Shown here one piece after another: positions 1-8,461 of a DNA stretch of 40,555 bases. This DNA is from Gammaproteobacteria bacterium. Lineage in GTDB: Bacteria > Pseudomonadota > Gammaproteobacteria > Chromatiales > Chromatiaceae. Made by a program: the position numbers and the translations under genes. Location of the stretch: contig JAGRGQ010000035.1 in assembly GCA_020445405.1 (NCBI GenBank), positions 1-40,555 on the forward strand, written 5' to 3'. The notes beneath the pieces are model-generated. The model saw nothing but the letters and a program-made list of their open reading frames with translations. It did no database searches and was not told the DNA's origin. Within the stretch, counting starts at the first letter, position 1; each line of letters starts with the position of its first letter.

Positions 1-1069
1 TATGCTGAAGGAGATTTACGAGCAGCCGGCAGTGATTGCGGAAACCCTGGAGGGACGCATCCACAAAGGGCGATTACTCGAAGAGAGCTTCGGCCACGAG
101 GCCAAACAGCTTTTCGACCAGACACGCAACGTACATATTATCGCCTGTGGTACAAGCTATCATGCCGGTCTGGTCGCCAAATACTGGCTCGAGGATGCCG
201 GTATCCCCTGCAGCGTTGAGGTCGCCAGCGAATACCGTTACCGCAGGGTGGTGGTGCCTCCAGGCACCCTTTTCCTGACTATCTCCCAATCGGGCGAGAC
301 AGCCGATACCCTGGCCGCTCTACGCGCCTCCAACAGAGCAGGCTATCTGGGCAGCATTACCGTCTGCAACGTGCCGGAAAGTTCTCTGGTGCGTGAGTCC
401 AATGTGGCATTGATGACCCGCGCAGGTCCGGAAATCGGGGTAGCCTCCACCAAGGCGTTCACCACACAACTGGTGGCATTGCGTCTGGTGACGCTGGCGC
501 TGGCGCGGCGTAACGGTCAGACGGCAGGCGAGCAGAAAAGATTGGTGGATGAACTGCACGCCCTGCCCCGCCAGGTGGAAGTGGCGCTGCAGATGAGTGA
601 CGACGTCAAGGAGATGGCATATTCGTTCGCCGAAAAACACCATGCGCTGTTTCTCGGCCGCGGACCATTCTATCCGGTCGCTATGGAAGGGGCGCTCAAG
701 TTGAAGGAGATCTCCTACATCCACGCGGAAGCCTACCCTGCGGGCGAACTGAAGCATGGGCCGCTGGCGCTGGTTGACGAGGATATGCCCGTGATCTGCG
801 CGCTGCCGGACGATCCGCTGCTGGAGAAGGTGCTCTCAAATCTGCAGGAAGTGCGTGCACGCAATGGCGAGCTGTTCCTGTTCAGCGACCACAATGTGAG
901 GATCGATCTTGACCGTTATCAGAATCTTACCCTGGACGATATCTGCCTCAGTACTGCGCCCATTGTCTATACCATTCCTCTGCAGTTGCTCGCGTACCAC
1001 GTTGCGATTTTAAAGGGCACGGATGTGGATCAGCCGAGAAATCTCGCCAAGTCGGTGACGGTGGAATAG
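1..1069 (+). CDS. glmS: Glutamine--fructose-6-phosphate aminotransferase, C-terminal part (5' end outside window)
   Basis: GlmS makes glucosamine-6-phosphate from fructose-6-phosphate and glutamine, the first step to UDP-GlcNAc for peptidoglycan and LPS. The reading frame is already open at the window edge; the visible 355 residues begin at MLKEIYEQP, which in full-length (about 609 aa) GlmS lies just after the N-terminal glutaminase domain. What remains is the two SIS sugar-isomerase domains. Visible family motifs are CGTSYHAG, SQSGETADT, the STKAFTTQ segment, LGRGPFYPVAMEGALKLKE, the HAEAYPAGELKHGP segment, and the canonical C-terminus LAKSVTVE. The ATG at position 2 is an internal methionine, not the start. 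The gene is convergent with the outer-membrane-type gene at 1191. Confidence 0.97.
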   Translation, partial: MLKEIYEQPAVIAETLEGRIHKGRLLEESFGHEAKQLFDQTRNVHIIACGTSYHAGLVAKYWLEDAGIPCSVEVASEYRYRRVVVPPGTLFLTISQSGETADTLAALRASNRAGYLGSITVCNVPESSLVRESNVALMTRAGPEIGVASTKAFTTQLVALRLVTLALARRNGQTAGEQKRLVDELHALPRQVEVALQMSDDVKEMAYSFAEKHHALFLGRGPFYPVAMEGALKLKEISYIHAEAYPAGELKHGPLALVDEDMPVICALPDDPLLEKVLSNLQEVRARNGELFLFSDHNVRIDLDRYQNLTLDDICLSTAPIVYTIPLQLLAYHVAILKGTDVDQPRNLAKSVTVE

Positions 1070-1190
1070 CACTTATCGTTCGGACGCACACCGATTGATT
1101 GAAATTATCCGTCGTGACGCGGCCGCGCAGATTACCTGGGGGGCAGGCGGTAAACCCGGGATCTTTTCGTTTTTTAAAGCTTTAGCCAAA

Positions 1191-1934
1191 TCAGAAGCGT
1201 ATACCCAGGCCCATACCCAAACCCTCCAGCGAAACGTCATACCTGTAGAGGTTTTCCTCGAATTCGGTCGAGAGGTGTCGGTAACCAAAATTGAGAGTCG
1301 TTAACTCATTGAGCCGGTAGCCGACATATGCAGAGACGTTGTACATTTGTCCCGATGAGACGCCGAACCCGCCGATGTCGGCGCGCATTCCGGCATACCA
1401 GCGTTCGGAGAGATCATATTTGAGGCGTGCCCCGACAAATGGATCGGCCCACTCTTTATTACCGGCATGCTCCACGCTCAGCGGCAACTCGATATCGCTT
1501 CTTATGGAGAAAAAACGTCCCCCGGCGAGCAACTCAATACCTTTGTATCTTGGAATCTGATAGCTGATCGCGCCTTCGGCAATAATGCCGCCGACATCCG
1601 TATTGCTGGAAAGCGGGCCCGGTCCCAATCCATCGGTATCACCGAGGAACAGGCGCTCAGCTGAAACTCCCCAACGTCCCATTTGTAAACCGATCGAGAG
1701 AAAACCGGTCTTTTTTATGCGTTCCGGGAGAAGAAATCCATACCCGACTTCGCTGAGGAGTTCGCCAGAGATCCCGCCACCTATTGCAACTTTTTTATCG
1801 AGACCCTGAGCCCATATGTACGGGGTGATTCCAAAACCCTGGGTATCTCGGTCATTGCCGGCCGCCAGCGTTGCGTAAAGGAGCAGCGGCAAGCAGATCA
1901 GACAGCCGGCAGGTATGCGGAAGAGAGCTAACAT
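1191..1934 (-). CDS. Predicted outer-membrane beta-barrel protein of unknown function
   Basis: I do not recognise a specific family. From the ATG at 1934 the protein is 247 aa and begins with a clear Sec signal peptide: a hydrophobic stretch about residues 8-22, then ATLAAGND with likely cleavage after LAA. The frame is open to a TTG at 1961, but the ATG gives the better signal peptide. The mature part is rich in Gly and alternating aromatic/hydrophobic residues (GYGFLLP, GMRADIGGFG, YVGYRLNELTTLNFGYRHL) and ends GMGLGIRF; a terminal Phe and alternating pattern are typical of outer-membrane barrels. MipA/PagP-like or acyloxyacyl-hydrolase-like barrels of this size exist, but I see no catalytic motif. 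It is convergent with glmS. Confidence 0.7.
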   Translation of the reverse strand: MLALFRIPAGCLICLPLLLYATLAAGNDRDTQGFGITPYIWAQGLDKKVAIGGGISGELLSEVGYGFLLPERIKKTGFLSIGLQMGRWGVSAERLFLGDTDGLGPGPLSSNTDVGGIIAEGAISYQIPRYKGIELLAGGRFFSIRSDIELPLSVEHAGNKEWADPFVGARLKYDLSERWYAGMRADIGGFGVSSGQMYNVSAYVGYRLNELTTLNFGYRHLSTEFEENLYRYDVSLEGLGMGLGIRF

Positions 1935-2585
1935 TGAAACTGTGCCTGAACCTCTGCTCAATTCGGTTGCTATTGTGTCGGGAAGTTCTCTGAATCATCT
2001 TCGATCGATTAAAGTCTGGCAGACCATCAGCTGATTTCCAATGAACCGTTTCGTTGATTTTCATGCCTCAAGTCTCAGTTTGCGGCAGTGGTTACAGTGT
2101 GAGGAGGAGAATGGGAACGGTGTTCGACCCTGAGCGAAAGCGCACCGGGAGCCCGCCGCCTTCCCGGCTGGATGTAACGGTTCGCACCTGGCGCCACTGG
2201 CTTCCGGTGCTGCGCTGGGTCGTCGCACCGGACGGTGAGCGGCCCGAGGACACCATGCCGGCTTTCTGCGCTAATCCTGGCGGGATGGGGATCGATGCCA
2301 AAACAGCCTGGGTGCAGTCACATCGGCAGGAGACAATTTGCGTACGCTGGTATCAGCGAAAAGGTGACTGCAGCAGATTGGCGGTTGGATTCAACCTGAA
2401 CCTATCCCATAATCCTCCGGTCCCCAAGAGGGTGCATCCGAATTGTGTTCCTGCCGTATTGCACCGCCTGACCGTAGCTGCCGTACTTGTACAGCGCAGC
2501 GCGCCTTGCAGGCACGCATCCCGGACAGCAACGCATTTCGCGGGGGATTCTGGATAGGTTCTGGTAAACCAGCGAGGTGAAAAGG
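1935..2585. other. Intergenic stretch with no supported gene
   Basis: About 650 bases between the barrel protein and the cytochrome gene. The longest open frame (2054-2557, +) has an ATG at 2111 just behind a purine-rich GAGGAGGAGA, but its product is Arg/Pro/Thr-rich without a hydrophobic core pattern, repeats or any recognisable motif, so I do not call it. The segment must contain the promoter for the barrel gene (reading left) and for the cytochrome (reading right). I see no tRNA or convincing terminator. Confidence 0.5.
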
Positions 2586-3017
2586 GTGTTCAATAAACTG
2601 ATTTTTATTCTATTTATATTCGGCTTTTCGGTAACGGCCTTGGCCGAGGATGAGCGGGAACTTGTTTCGCTGCCGGCACCGATGCGTGAGCACATGCTCT
2701 CCAATATGCGCGATCACCTGCTGGCACTGGAAGCCGTTACCCGCAACCTGGCGCAGGGTGAATTTGATGCGGCATCGGAGACCGCGGAAACCCGTCTGGG
2801 CATGTCTTCGATGGCAACCCACGGTGCCGCCCATATGGCGCCGTACATGCCGGAAGGGATGCGTGCCATAGGCAGCGCCATGCATCGCGCGGCGAGTCGT
2901 TTTTCGATAACGGCGAAGGACGCCGCAGTGGAAGGCGGAATGGCCGGGGCGTTCGGGGCGCTGGCGGAGGTCATGCAGCAGTGCGCGGCCTGTCATTCGG
3001 CCTATCGCGTGCATTGA
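2586..3017 (+). CDS. Small periplasmic cytochrome c (c'/c556-like), C-terminal CXXCH
   Basis: The 143-residue product has a Sec signal peptide (hydrophobic residues 5-17, cleavage after VTALA) and one haem-attachment motif, CAACH, seven residues from the end. A C-terminal haem site after a helix-rich, Ala/Met-rich body is the arrangement of the four-helix cytochrome c'/c556 family, which act as soluble electron carriers or NO-binding proteins in the periplasm. The usual c556 Met region is plausible in PAPMREHMLSNMRDH near the mature N-terminus. Start choice: a GTG exists at 2577, but the GTG at 2586 has GAGGTGA ending 5 bases upstream and yields the cleaner signal peptide. It lies 64 bases before the TIR gene on the same strand. 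Redox partner unknown. Confidence 0.75.
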   Translation: MFNKLIFILFIFGFSVTALAEDERELVSLPAPMREHMLSNMRDHLLALEAVTRNLAQGEFDAASETAETRLGMSSMATHGAAHMAPYMPEGMRAIGSAMHRAASRFSITAKDAAVEGGMAGAFGALAEVMQQCAACHSAYRVH

Positions 3018-3081
3018 TGAGAGTGACCGTAGCCGTAGCCCAACGGCGTCACCACAACTCTGTCGAAAGGGAAGCTCCAAC

Positions 3082-3855
3082 ATGTCGTCCGAACCCATCA
3101 CGCCGAAAATTATGCGGAACCCGGGATTGGCCATAGGCGCGAGAAGTCTGCTCGATCTCTTTTTTGGATACGATTTCTTTATCTCCTATGCACATGCCGA
3201 CGGGAGTCACTACGCACTCGAACTCTCGGAGCGGCTCCACTCGATGGGATACAGGGTGTTCCTCGACCGACATGAATATACCGCCGGCGAGGAGCTGCAT
3301 CAGGCCACCCGGCGGCGCGTCGGCATGAGTCGAAAACTGGTGGTTGTGGTGCGTCCTGCCGTGCTCGAATCCGGATGGGTTGTGAAAGAGATCGAGGCAT
3401 CGTTGAGCGCGGGCAAAACACCGATAGCGATCGACATCAATGCCACCCTGGCGCAGGCAGATCCGGCGCTCTCGCTGCAACGGATTTTGGCAGACCGCAT
3501 CTACATTGAGGAGCGGAAAGAGAATCCTGACGGATCACCGGACGAGACGACGCTACAGGCACTGGCCAGAAGTTTTCAGGCGACGCGCCTGGAGAGCCTT
3601 CGACTGCGGGCGGCGATGGCGGGGATTGGGGTGTTTGCGCTGCTGTTTGTAGCCGCAACGGGACTCTACGTGGTGGCGGAACAGCGAGCCACGCAGATAG
3701 AAACCACGTGCAACACCATTATCGCGCAACTGGACCGGGGCTGGATGTTGATCGATAGTTTTCGCACCACCCAGTTTGGAAAATTGATCGCCGCTGTGGC
3801 CGAGGATCTGGCAAAACTGCCGCGCCCTTCGGATTTCAAATGCGATCAGGGTTAG
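3082..3855 (+). CDS. TIR-domain protein with one transmembrane helix
   Basis: 257 aa. An N-terminal TIR domain spans about residues 28-140: box 1 YDFFISYAHAD (30-40), the BB-loop region FLDRHEYTAGEEL (60-72), strand KLVVVVRP (85-92), and SGWVVKEIEASL (97-108). In NAD-cleaving TIR domains such as SARM1 the catalytic Glu sits in a W-x-x-K-E-I context; here E103 occupies that place. A transmembrane helix follows (about 177-198). The last roughly 60 residues, with two cysteines (C210, C254), would be on the far side of the membrane. No signal peptide is seen, so the TIR domain should be cytoplasmic. Bacterial TIR proteins act as NADases in phage defence or as scaffolds; which applies here is unknown. 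The stop overlaps the stop of the opposing gene by 4 bases (3852-3855). Confidence 0.85.
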   Translation: MSSEPITPKIMRNPGLAIGARSLLDLFFGYDFFISYAHADGSHYALELSERLHSMGYRVFLDRHEYTAGEELHQATRRRVGMSRKLVVVVRPAVLESGWVVKEIEASLSAGKTPIAIDINATLAQADPALSLQRILADRIYIEERKENPDGSPDETTLQALARSFQATRLESLRLRAAMAGIGVFALLFVAATGLYVVAEQRATQIETTCNTIIAQLDRGWMLIDSFRTTQFGKLIAAVAEDLAKLPRPSDFKCDQG

Positions 3856-5234
3856 AGTTCGATATTCAGCATGGCGCGGCCATTGAGCAACACTCCGGCA
3901 CGGATACTGTTCCGCTCCAGGGAGACCCACTGCAGGTCTGCGCTCAAGTCACTCAGCGTCACACCGCCCAGTGCACCGAGGGGGATGGTGCGAGCGCGCT
4001 GAAAGTGCGCCACCAGTGACGCCACCCGGCGAACTTCGCGCAACAGCCGGTCTACACTGGAAGCTGCCGCAGTGCGCACTCCGGCATTGCTCTCCAGCCA
4101 CACGACTATCTCATCCAGCACCGCGTCAATTGACCCTGCCATCGGAATTCGCTCTCCTGCAGTGTGGGTGCGACCCTCCAGCAACACCACATCCTCTTCC
4201 AGATTCGCCTGAAAGCGCTCCAGTGCGGCAATGCCGGGGGCGCCTTCCAGCGCGCGAAATCGATAACCCGGACTGCTCATCTCAATGGATTCCGACCCCG
4301 CTGTGACGAGCGGTCCTCTGGGTATGAGCAGGTTGAACGGAAGGTAGAACCTGTCGTCCCCAGACGCAGCTCCCGAAGGTTCCTCCTGCGGCCGCGGCGG
4401 ATCTTTGCCAAATCCAAATCGGGGCAGCGCCTCCAGCTTGCCCCGAAGGCTCAATTTTCCGTTCGAGATGCCAACTGCGCTGATATCGAACTTGCGTACT
4501 TTTGCCCACAGCCACAGGTTGCGGGAAATCTGCAGGGGTTTGAAGAGCTGTTGATCGAGGCGTTGTCTGAGCGAATCGCTATCGGCGATCGCGGAGACCG
4601 AGGTTGCGAGCTGTCCGGCAAGATAGTCCACTTTAGCCTTGATCCCGGAGAGCATCAGCGGGACCACATCAACCTGTTTCCTGGTGTCTGCGGTGAAGAG
4701 ATTGCGGAGATCCCCCACAAAATTCCGATCATAGACACAGCGGTAGCCGCGCGCAAAAGCGACGCTGACCGGTCGCCTGACGGAGGCCAGCTTAGCGTCC
4801 CTGGCGCTGAGTTCGACCGAGAACAGCAGACTGACATTGGTTCGTCCGCAGCCGCTGGCCCGGTAGATTGTCTCCGCCCCTTTGCTGAGCGAAAAGGCAG
4901 GCGAGAGAGTCAGAGTCGCCGCCAGTTCCATCAACACGGCCGTTCCTGAGTTGCGCAGGCTGGCGCTGGTCCGGGACATATCCACACGCCAGTTCAAGCT
5001 GTAGGTGACCGCGCCGTCATACAGTTCACCTTTCGCAACACCGCGCTTAACCTCGCGCCCCAATGTTTCACTGACCGTCTGCCGGAAGCGTGCATCATTC
5101 AGGGTAACGGACACCGGGAAAACGGAAGGGACAGCCGGAACCGGTGCCGACCCTGCCGGCGCTGCCGGCGCAGCGGCGCAGAGCGCAACTCCAAACCAGC
5201 GCATCAACAGACTATCGGGCGCGCAGCGTAACAT
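3852..5234 (-). CDS. DUF4403-like secreted protein
   Basis: From the ATG at 5234 the product is 460 aa with an N-terminal hydrophobic, Ala/Pro-rich leader (a further Met at residue 11, MRWFGVALCAAAPAAPAG, would give a textbook Sec signal); a TTG at 5252 is also in frame. The centre contains LFKPLQISRNLWLWAKVRKF followed by a strand pattern and LEALPRFGFGKDPPRP, which resembles the W-x-x-L...P...LWL...P segment of the DUF4403 family, long beta-rich, presumably exported proteins of unknown role. I infer a periplasmic or outer-membrane-facing protein. It faces the TIR gene tail to tail with a 4-base overlap, so the two are not co-transcribed. Family assignment is from memory of the pattern and is moderate. 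Confidence 0.6.
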   Translation of the reverse strand: MLRCAPDSLLMRWFGVALCAAAPAAPAGSAPVPAVPSVFPVSVTLNDARFRQTVSETLGREVKRGVAKGELYDGAVTYSLNWRVDMSRTSASLRNSGTAVLMELAATLTLSPAFSLSKGAETIYRASGCGRTNVSLLFSVELSARDAKLASVRRPVSVAFARGYRCVYDRNFVGDLRNLFTADTRKQVDVVPLMLSGIKAKVDYLAGQLATSVSAIADSDSLRQRLDQQLFKPLQISRNLWLWAKVRKFDISAVGISNGKLSLRGKLEALPRFGFGKDPPRPQEEPSGAASGDDRFYLPFNLLIPRGPLVTAGSESIEMSSPGYRFRALEGAPGIAALERFQANLEEDVVLLEGRTHTAGERIPMAGSIDAVLDEIVVWLESNAGVRTAAASSVDRLLREVRRVASLVAHFQRARTIPLGALGGVTLSDLSADLQWVSLERNSIRAGVLLNGRAMLNIEL

Positions 5235-5457
5235 GGTCCAAGTGTAGCCCAAGGATACTCCAGGCGATCCATGATCCTGGATGATGTGGCCGGCATGCCC
5301 CTTTCCGCTCCGCCGTTGCTGGTACAGGCTGGCGTAATCAGCGATTTACACCCTTTCGCGGCGACTGCAGGTCATCGATCTTTACCGGCCGGGCAAGTTC
5401 GCCGGCGCCTGAATGAAACCGCTATACCGGGGTTTCCGGGTTCTTTAAAATCCGTAT

Positions 5458-5928
5458 ATGGACATCTATCTCATCGCTGTCGGCAATCGCATGCCCGGGT
5501 GGATACAGCAGGGATACCAGGAGTACGCCCGTCGAATCAGCGGAGAGCTCAACCTCAAACTGGTCGAAATCGCCCCCGGAAGCCGTGGTAAAAATGCCGA
5601 TATTGCCCGCACACTGCAGGCAGAGGGTGATCGGATGCTGAAGGCGATTCCCAAGGGTTGCCGGGTGATCGCGCTGGAGGTTGACGGACGCGCCTGGAGT
5701 ACGCGGCAGCTTGCCCGCAAGTTGGGCGGCTGGCTTGAGGCGGGTAGCGACCTGGCACTGCTGGTGGGCGGACCCGAGGGATTGTCGGAGAGCTGCCGGC
5801 AACGTGCTGACGGCCAATGGTCGCTGTCGCCGCTGACACTGCCGCATCCGCTGGTAAGGGTGGTGATTTCCGAGCAGATCTACCGTGCGCTGAGCCTGCT
5901 GCGCAACCACCCTTATCACCGTGGCTGA
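5458..5928 (+). CDS. rlmH: 23S rRNA (pseudouridine1915-N3)-methyltransferase
   Basis: RlmH is a SPOUT methyltransferase that uses SAM to methylate pseudouridine 1915 of 23S rRNA helix 69 on assembled 70S ribosomes. The 156-aa length is normal. Diagnostic features are the N-terminal MDIYLIAVG, the cofactor-knot motifs ALEVDGRAWSTRQLA, LLVGGPEGLS and SLSPLTLPHPLVRVV, and the C-terminal SEQIYRALSLLRNHPYHRG. In many gammaproteobacteria rlmH follows nadD and rsfS; neither is upstream here. No Shine-Dalgarno is visible before the ATG; instead a TAAAAT lies at 5446-5451, at the distance expected if transcription began at or next to the ATG. Confidence 0.97.
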   Translation: MDIYLIAVGNRMPGWIQQGYQEYARRISGELNLKLVEIAPGSRGKNADIARTLQAEGDRMLKAIPKGCRVIALEVDGRAWSTRQLARKLGGWLEAGSDLALLVGGPEGLSESCRQRADGQWSLSPLTLPHPLVRVVISEQIYRALSLLRNHPYHRG

Positions 5929-6037
5929 CGGCGCCGGACCACAGACTGTTATTCAATTCCCCGGTGGTGTAGGGTTGCCACCTGATGAGTCGCGCTCATT
6001 GAATCCCGGGCCGATCGTAAAACAGGGTCTTAGACAT

Positions 6038-6640
6038 ATGCCGCCGCAGATTTTCCTTGCTTCCCGCTCTCCGCGCAGGCGTGCGCTGCTGCATCAGATC
6101 GGCATAACCTGCACACCAGTCGAAGTTGACGTGGACGAATCGGTCCGACCCCGGGAGACACCGGCGGATTATGTGGTGCGGCTGGCGCTGGCCAAAGCCA
6201 GGGCGGGAACCGAAAGACGCCCGGCCGGTAACCGGATGCCGGTTCTCGCAGCCGACACCGCGGTGGTCAAGGGCGGAAAAATACTCGGTAAACCCGTCGA
6301 CCGGAGCCAGGCGCTGGCGATGCTCCGGCTGCTATCCGGCAATACGCACCAGGTCCTGACCGCCGTTGCGCTGGCGGCGGAAAAAACGGATAGCAGATTG
6401 TGCGCCAGCCGGGTCAGTATGCGCCGCATCGATACTGCGGAGGCGGAGGCATACTGGGAATCCGGGGAACCCACCGATAAGGCTGGCGGCTATGCTATCC
6501 AGGGCGCGGGCGCCATCTTCATCTCGCACCTGCAGGGCAGTTATTCCGGGGTGATGGGATTGCCGCTGTTCGAAACTGCGGAACTGCTGGCGAACGTCGG
6601 GATCAAAGTTCTGGCAGTCGCTTCGGCGATTGAAGAATAA
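6038..6640 (+). CDS. maf: Maf-family nucleoside triphosphate pyrophosphatase (dTTP/UTP type)
   Basis: 200 aa from the ATG at 6038 (MPPQIFLASRSPRRRALL). The frame is open further upstream but nothing before this Met resembles Maf. Maf proteins hydrolyse dTTP, UTP and modified pyrimidine triphosphates to monophosphates, cleaning the nucleotide pool and influencing division. Visible are the P-loop-like SRSPRRRALL, VDVDESVRP, the catalytic-site AADTAVV, LSGNTHQVLT, and EPTDKAGGYAIQGAGAIF. The DKAG.YAIQG form matches the YhdE (dTTP/UTP) subgroup rather than YceF (m7GTP). Position between rlmH and rng is a common gammaproteobacterial arrangement. Confidence 0.95.
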   Translation: MPPQIFLASRSPRRRALLHQIGITCTPVEVDVDESVRPRETPADYVVRLALAKARAGTERRPAGNRMPVLAADTAVVKGGKILGKPVDRSQALAMLRLLSGNTHQVLTAVALAAEKTDSRLCASRVSMRRIDTAEAEAYWESGEPTDKAGGYAIQGAGAIFISHLQGSYSGVMGLPLFETAELLANVGIKVLAVASAIEE

Positions 6641-6907
6641 CCAGTGTTTCCTGCTGCCGATACTGCAACATTTGGCGTACGGTTAACCGCATCGCGACTG
6701 CTTGAATATGGCGCTGTTTCCGAAGGGTCGGCTCTCCGCTGGAGGCGCACGGCGTTGTGTGTCGGTTACCGGGAACAACCCGACAGCGAAACTGCACCCC
6801 CGCACCCCGATGGCGGCACGCAGTCTCCCCGAGGGAGGGCTTTGCGCGGGGCGCCCGGCTCCATCAACATACCGACGTCGGGTATCCGAAGTGTTAACAG
6901 GTGCTAG

Positions 6908-8368
6908 ATGAACGAAGAGATTCTGGTCAACGTTACCCCTCCCGAAACACGCGTCGCCGTGATCGAAAACGGTATTGCCCAGGAGATTATTATTGAGCGC
7001 AGTGCCAGGCGCGGCTTGGTGGGTAACATTTACAAGGGAAAAATCTGCCGGGTCCTGCCGGGTATGCAGGCGGCGTTCGTGGAGATAGGGCTGGATCGCG
7101 CGGCGTTCCTGCATGCGTCCGATATCGGCTTCAGGGCCCGGGAGGAGAACGGGCAGCCCGGCAATATCACCGATCTGGTGCGGGAAGGCGAGGAGATCAT
7201 TGTGCAGGTGGTGAAAGACCCCTTGGGTACCAAGGGGGCAAGATTGACGACTAACCTTTCGATACCTTCCCGCTACCTTGTATTCATGCCCTCACTGCAT
7301 AGTGCGGGTGTCTCCCAGAAAATCGAGAATCCGGCTGAGCGGACCCGTCTGCGCGACATTATCGACGCTTATCTTGCAGAGTCCGGCTGCCCGGGAGGAT
7401 ACATTGCCCGCACTGCGGCGGAGGGGGTGGGGGAGGCGACGCTGAGATCGGACATGCAGTTTCTTTCACGGCTCTGGGGCGATATCGAGGAGCGCAACAA
7501 ATCCGTCACATCCTGCCATCTGATCCACGAGGATCTGCCCCTGCTGCTGCGTGCGCTGCGTGACCTGGTGACGCCCGAGGTGGAGAGAATTCTGATAGAT
7601 TCCCAGGTCAGCTGTGAGAGGGTACAGCAGTTCGCCCGCAGGCTGATCCCGGATCTCAATGTACAGATCGAATACTATTCCGGTGCACGCCCGCTGTTCG
7701 ATCTGTACAGCATCGACGATGAGATCGAGAAGGCGCTGCAGCGCAAAGTCGAACTCAAGTCGGGCGGACACCTGGTCATCGACCAGACCGAGGCGATGAC
7801 CACGATCGACGTCAACACCGGTGCATTCGTCGGCCACCGTAATCTGGAAGAGACGATCTACAAGACCAACATGGAGGCTACCCAGGCAATCGGAAGGCAG
7901 CTTCGGCTGCGCAATCTGGGCGGTATAATCATTATTGACTTTATCGATATGACCGACGATGAACATAAACGCCAGGTCATGCGGGCGCTGGAGAAATGTC
8001 TGTCTCACGATCATGCCAAAACCCAGATTACCGAGGTTTCATCTTTGGGTCTGGTCGAGATGACACGCAAACGCACCCGCGAGTCCCTGGAGCACGTGCT
8101 ATGCGAATCCTGCCCCTGCTGCAATGGCCGCGGCTCGTTGAAAACCGCAGAGACGGTCTGCTATGAGATTTTCAGGGAAATTTTGCGGGAAGCCCGGCAA
8201 TTCGATGTCGAATCGCTGCTGGTGCTCGCCTCGCAGGAGGCAATCGATCATCTGCAGGACGAGGAGTCTTCCAATCTGGCCGAACTGGAAGCGTTCATTG
8301 GAAAGACGATCCGCCTGCAGGCCGAGCTGCTCTACACCCAGGAACAGTACGACATTGTACTCATCTAA
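6908..8368 (+). CDS. rng: Ribonuclease G
   Basis: RNase G is an Mg-dependent endoribonuclease that matures the 5' end of 16S rRNA and cleaves some mRNAs. The 486-aa length is that of RNase G, not RNase E (no C-terminal degradosome scaffold). Domains in order: S1 RNA-binding segment (about 38-125, with GNIYKGKICRVLPGMQAAFV), the 5'-sensor/RNase H-like core, and the DNase I-like catalytic part with the metal-binding aspartates D301 in TTIDVNTGAFVG and D344 in IIIIDFIDM. The Zn-link cysteines are in CESCPCCNGRG. The start ATG at 6908 gives MNEEILVNVTPPETRVAV, a standard RNase G N-terminus. Confidence 0.97.
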   Translation: MNEEILVNVTPPETRVAVIENGIAQEIIIERSARRGLVGNIYKGKICRVLPGMQAAFVEIGLDRAAFLHASDIGFRAREENGQPGNITDLVREGEEIIVQVVKDPLGTKGARLTTNLSIPSRYLVFMPSLHSAGVSQKIENPAERTRLRDIIDAYLAESGCPGGYIARTAAEGVGEATLRSDMQFLSRLWGDIEERNKSVTSCHLIHEDLPLLLRALRDLVTPEVERILIDSQVSCERVQQFARRLIPDLNVQIEYYSGARPLFDLYSIDDEIEKALQRKVELKSGGHLVIDQTEAMTTIDVNTGAFVGHRNLEETIYKTNMEATQAIGRQLRLRNLGGIIIIDFIDMTDDEHKRQVMRALEKCLSHDHAKTQITEVSSLGLVEMTRKRTRESLEHVLCESCPCCNGRGSLKTAETVCYEIFREILREARQFDVESLLVLASQEAIDHLQDEESSNLAELEAFIGKTIRLQAELLYTQEQYDIVLI

Positions 8369-8461
8369 CGCCGGGCCGGTTTTTGCCTGCATTCCACACG
8401 GAAGCCAAAACCGGATGCGGGTTCCTTTGCCCACCGCAGCCTTTGTTGAAACGGCAGTCGG

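Noticed and set aside
2054-2557. 167-codon open frame with a purine-rich stretch before ATG 2111
   Set aside because: Product is Arg/Pro/Thr-rich with no fold-like pattern or family motif; spacing of the purine stretch to the ATG is too short for a normal ribosome-binding site.
4164-4949. 261-codon open frame antisense to the DUF4403-like gene
   Set aside because: Shadow frame; the minus-strand gene has a signal peptide and family pattern, this one has neither.
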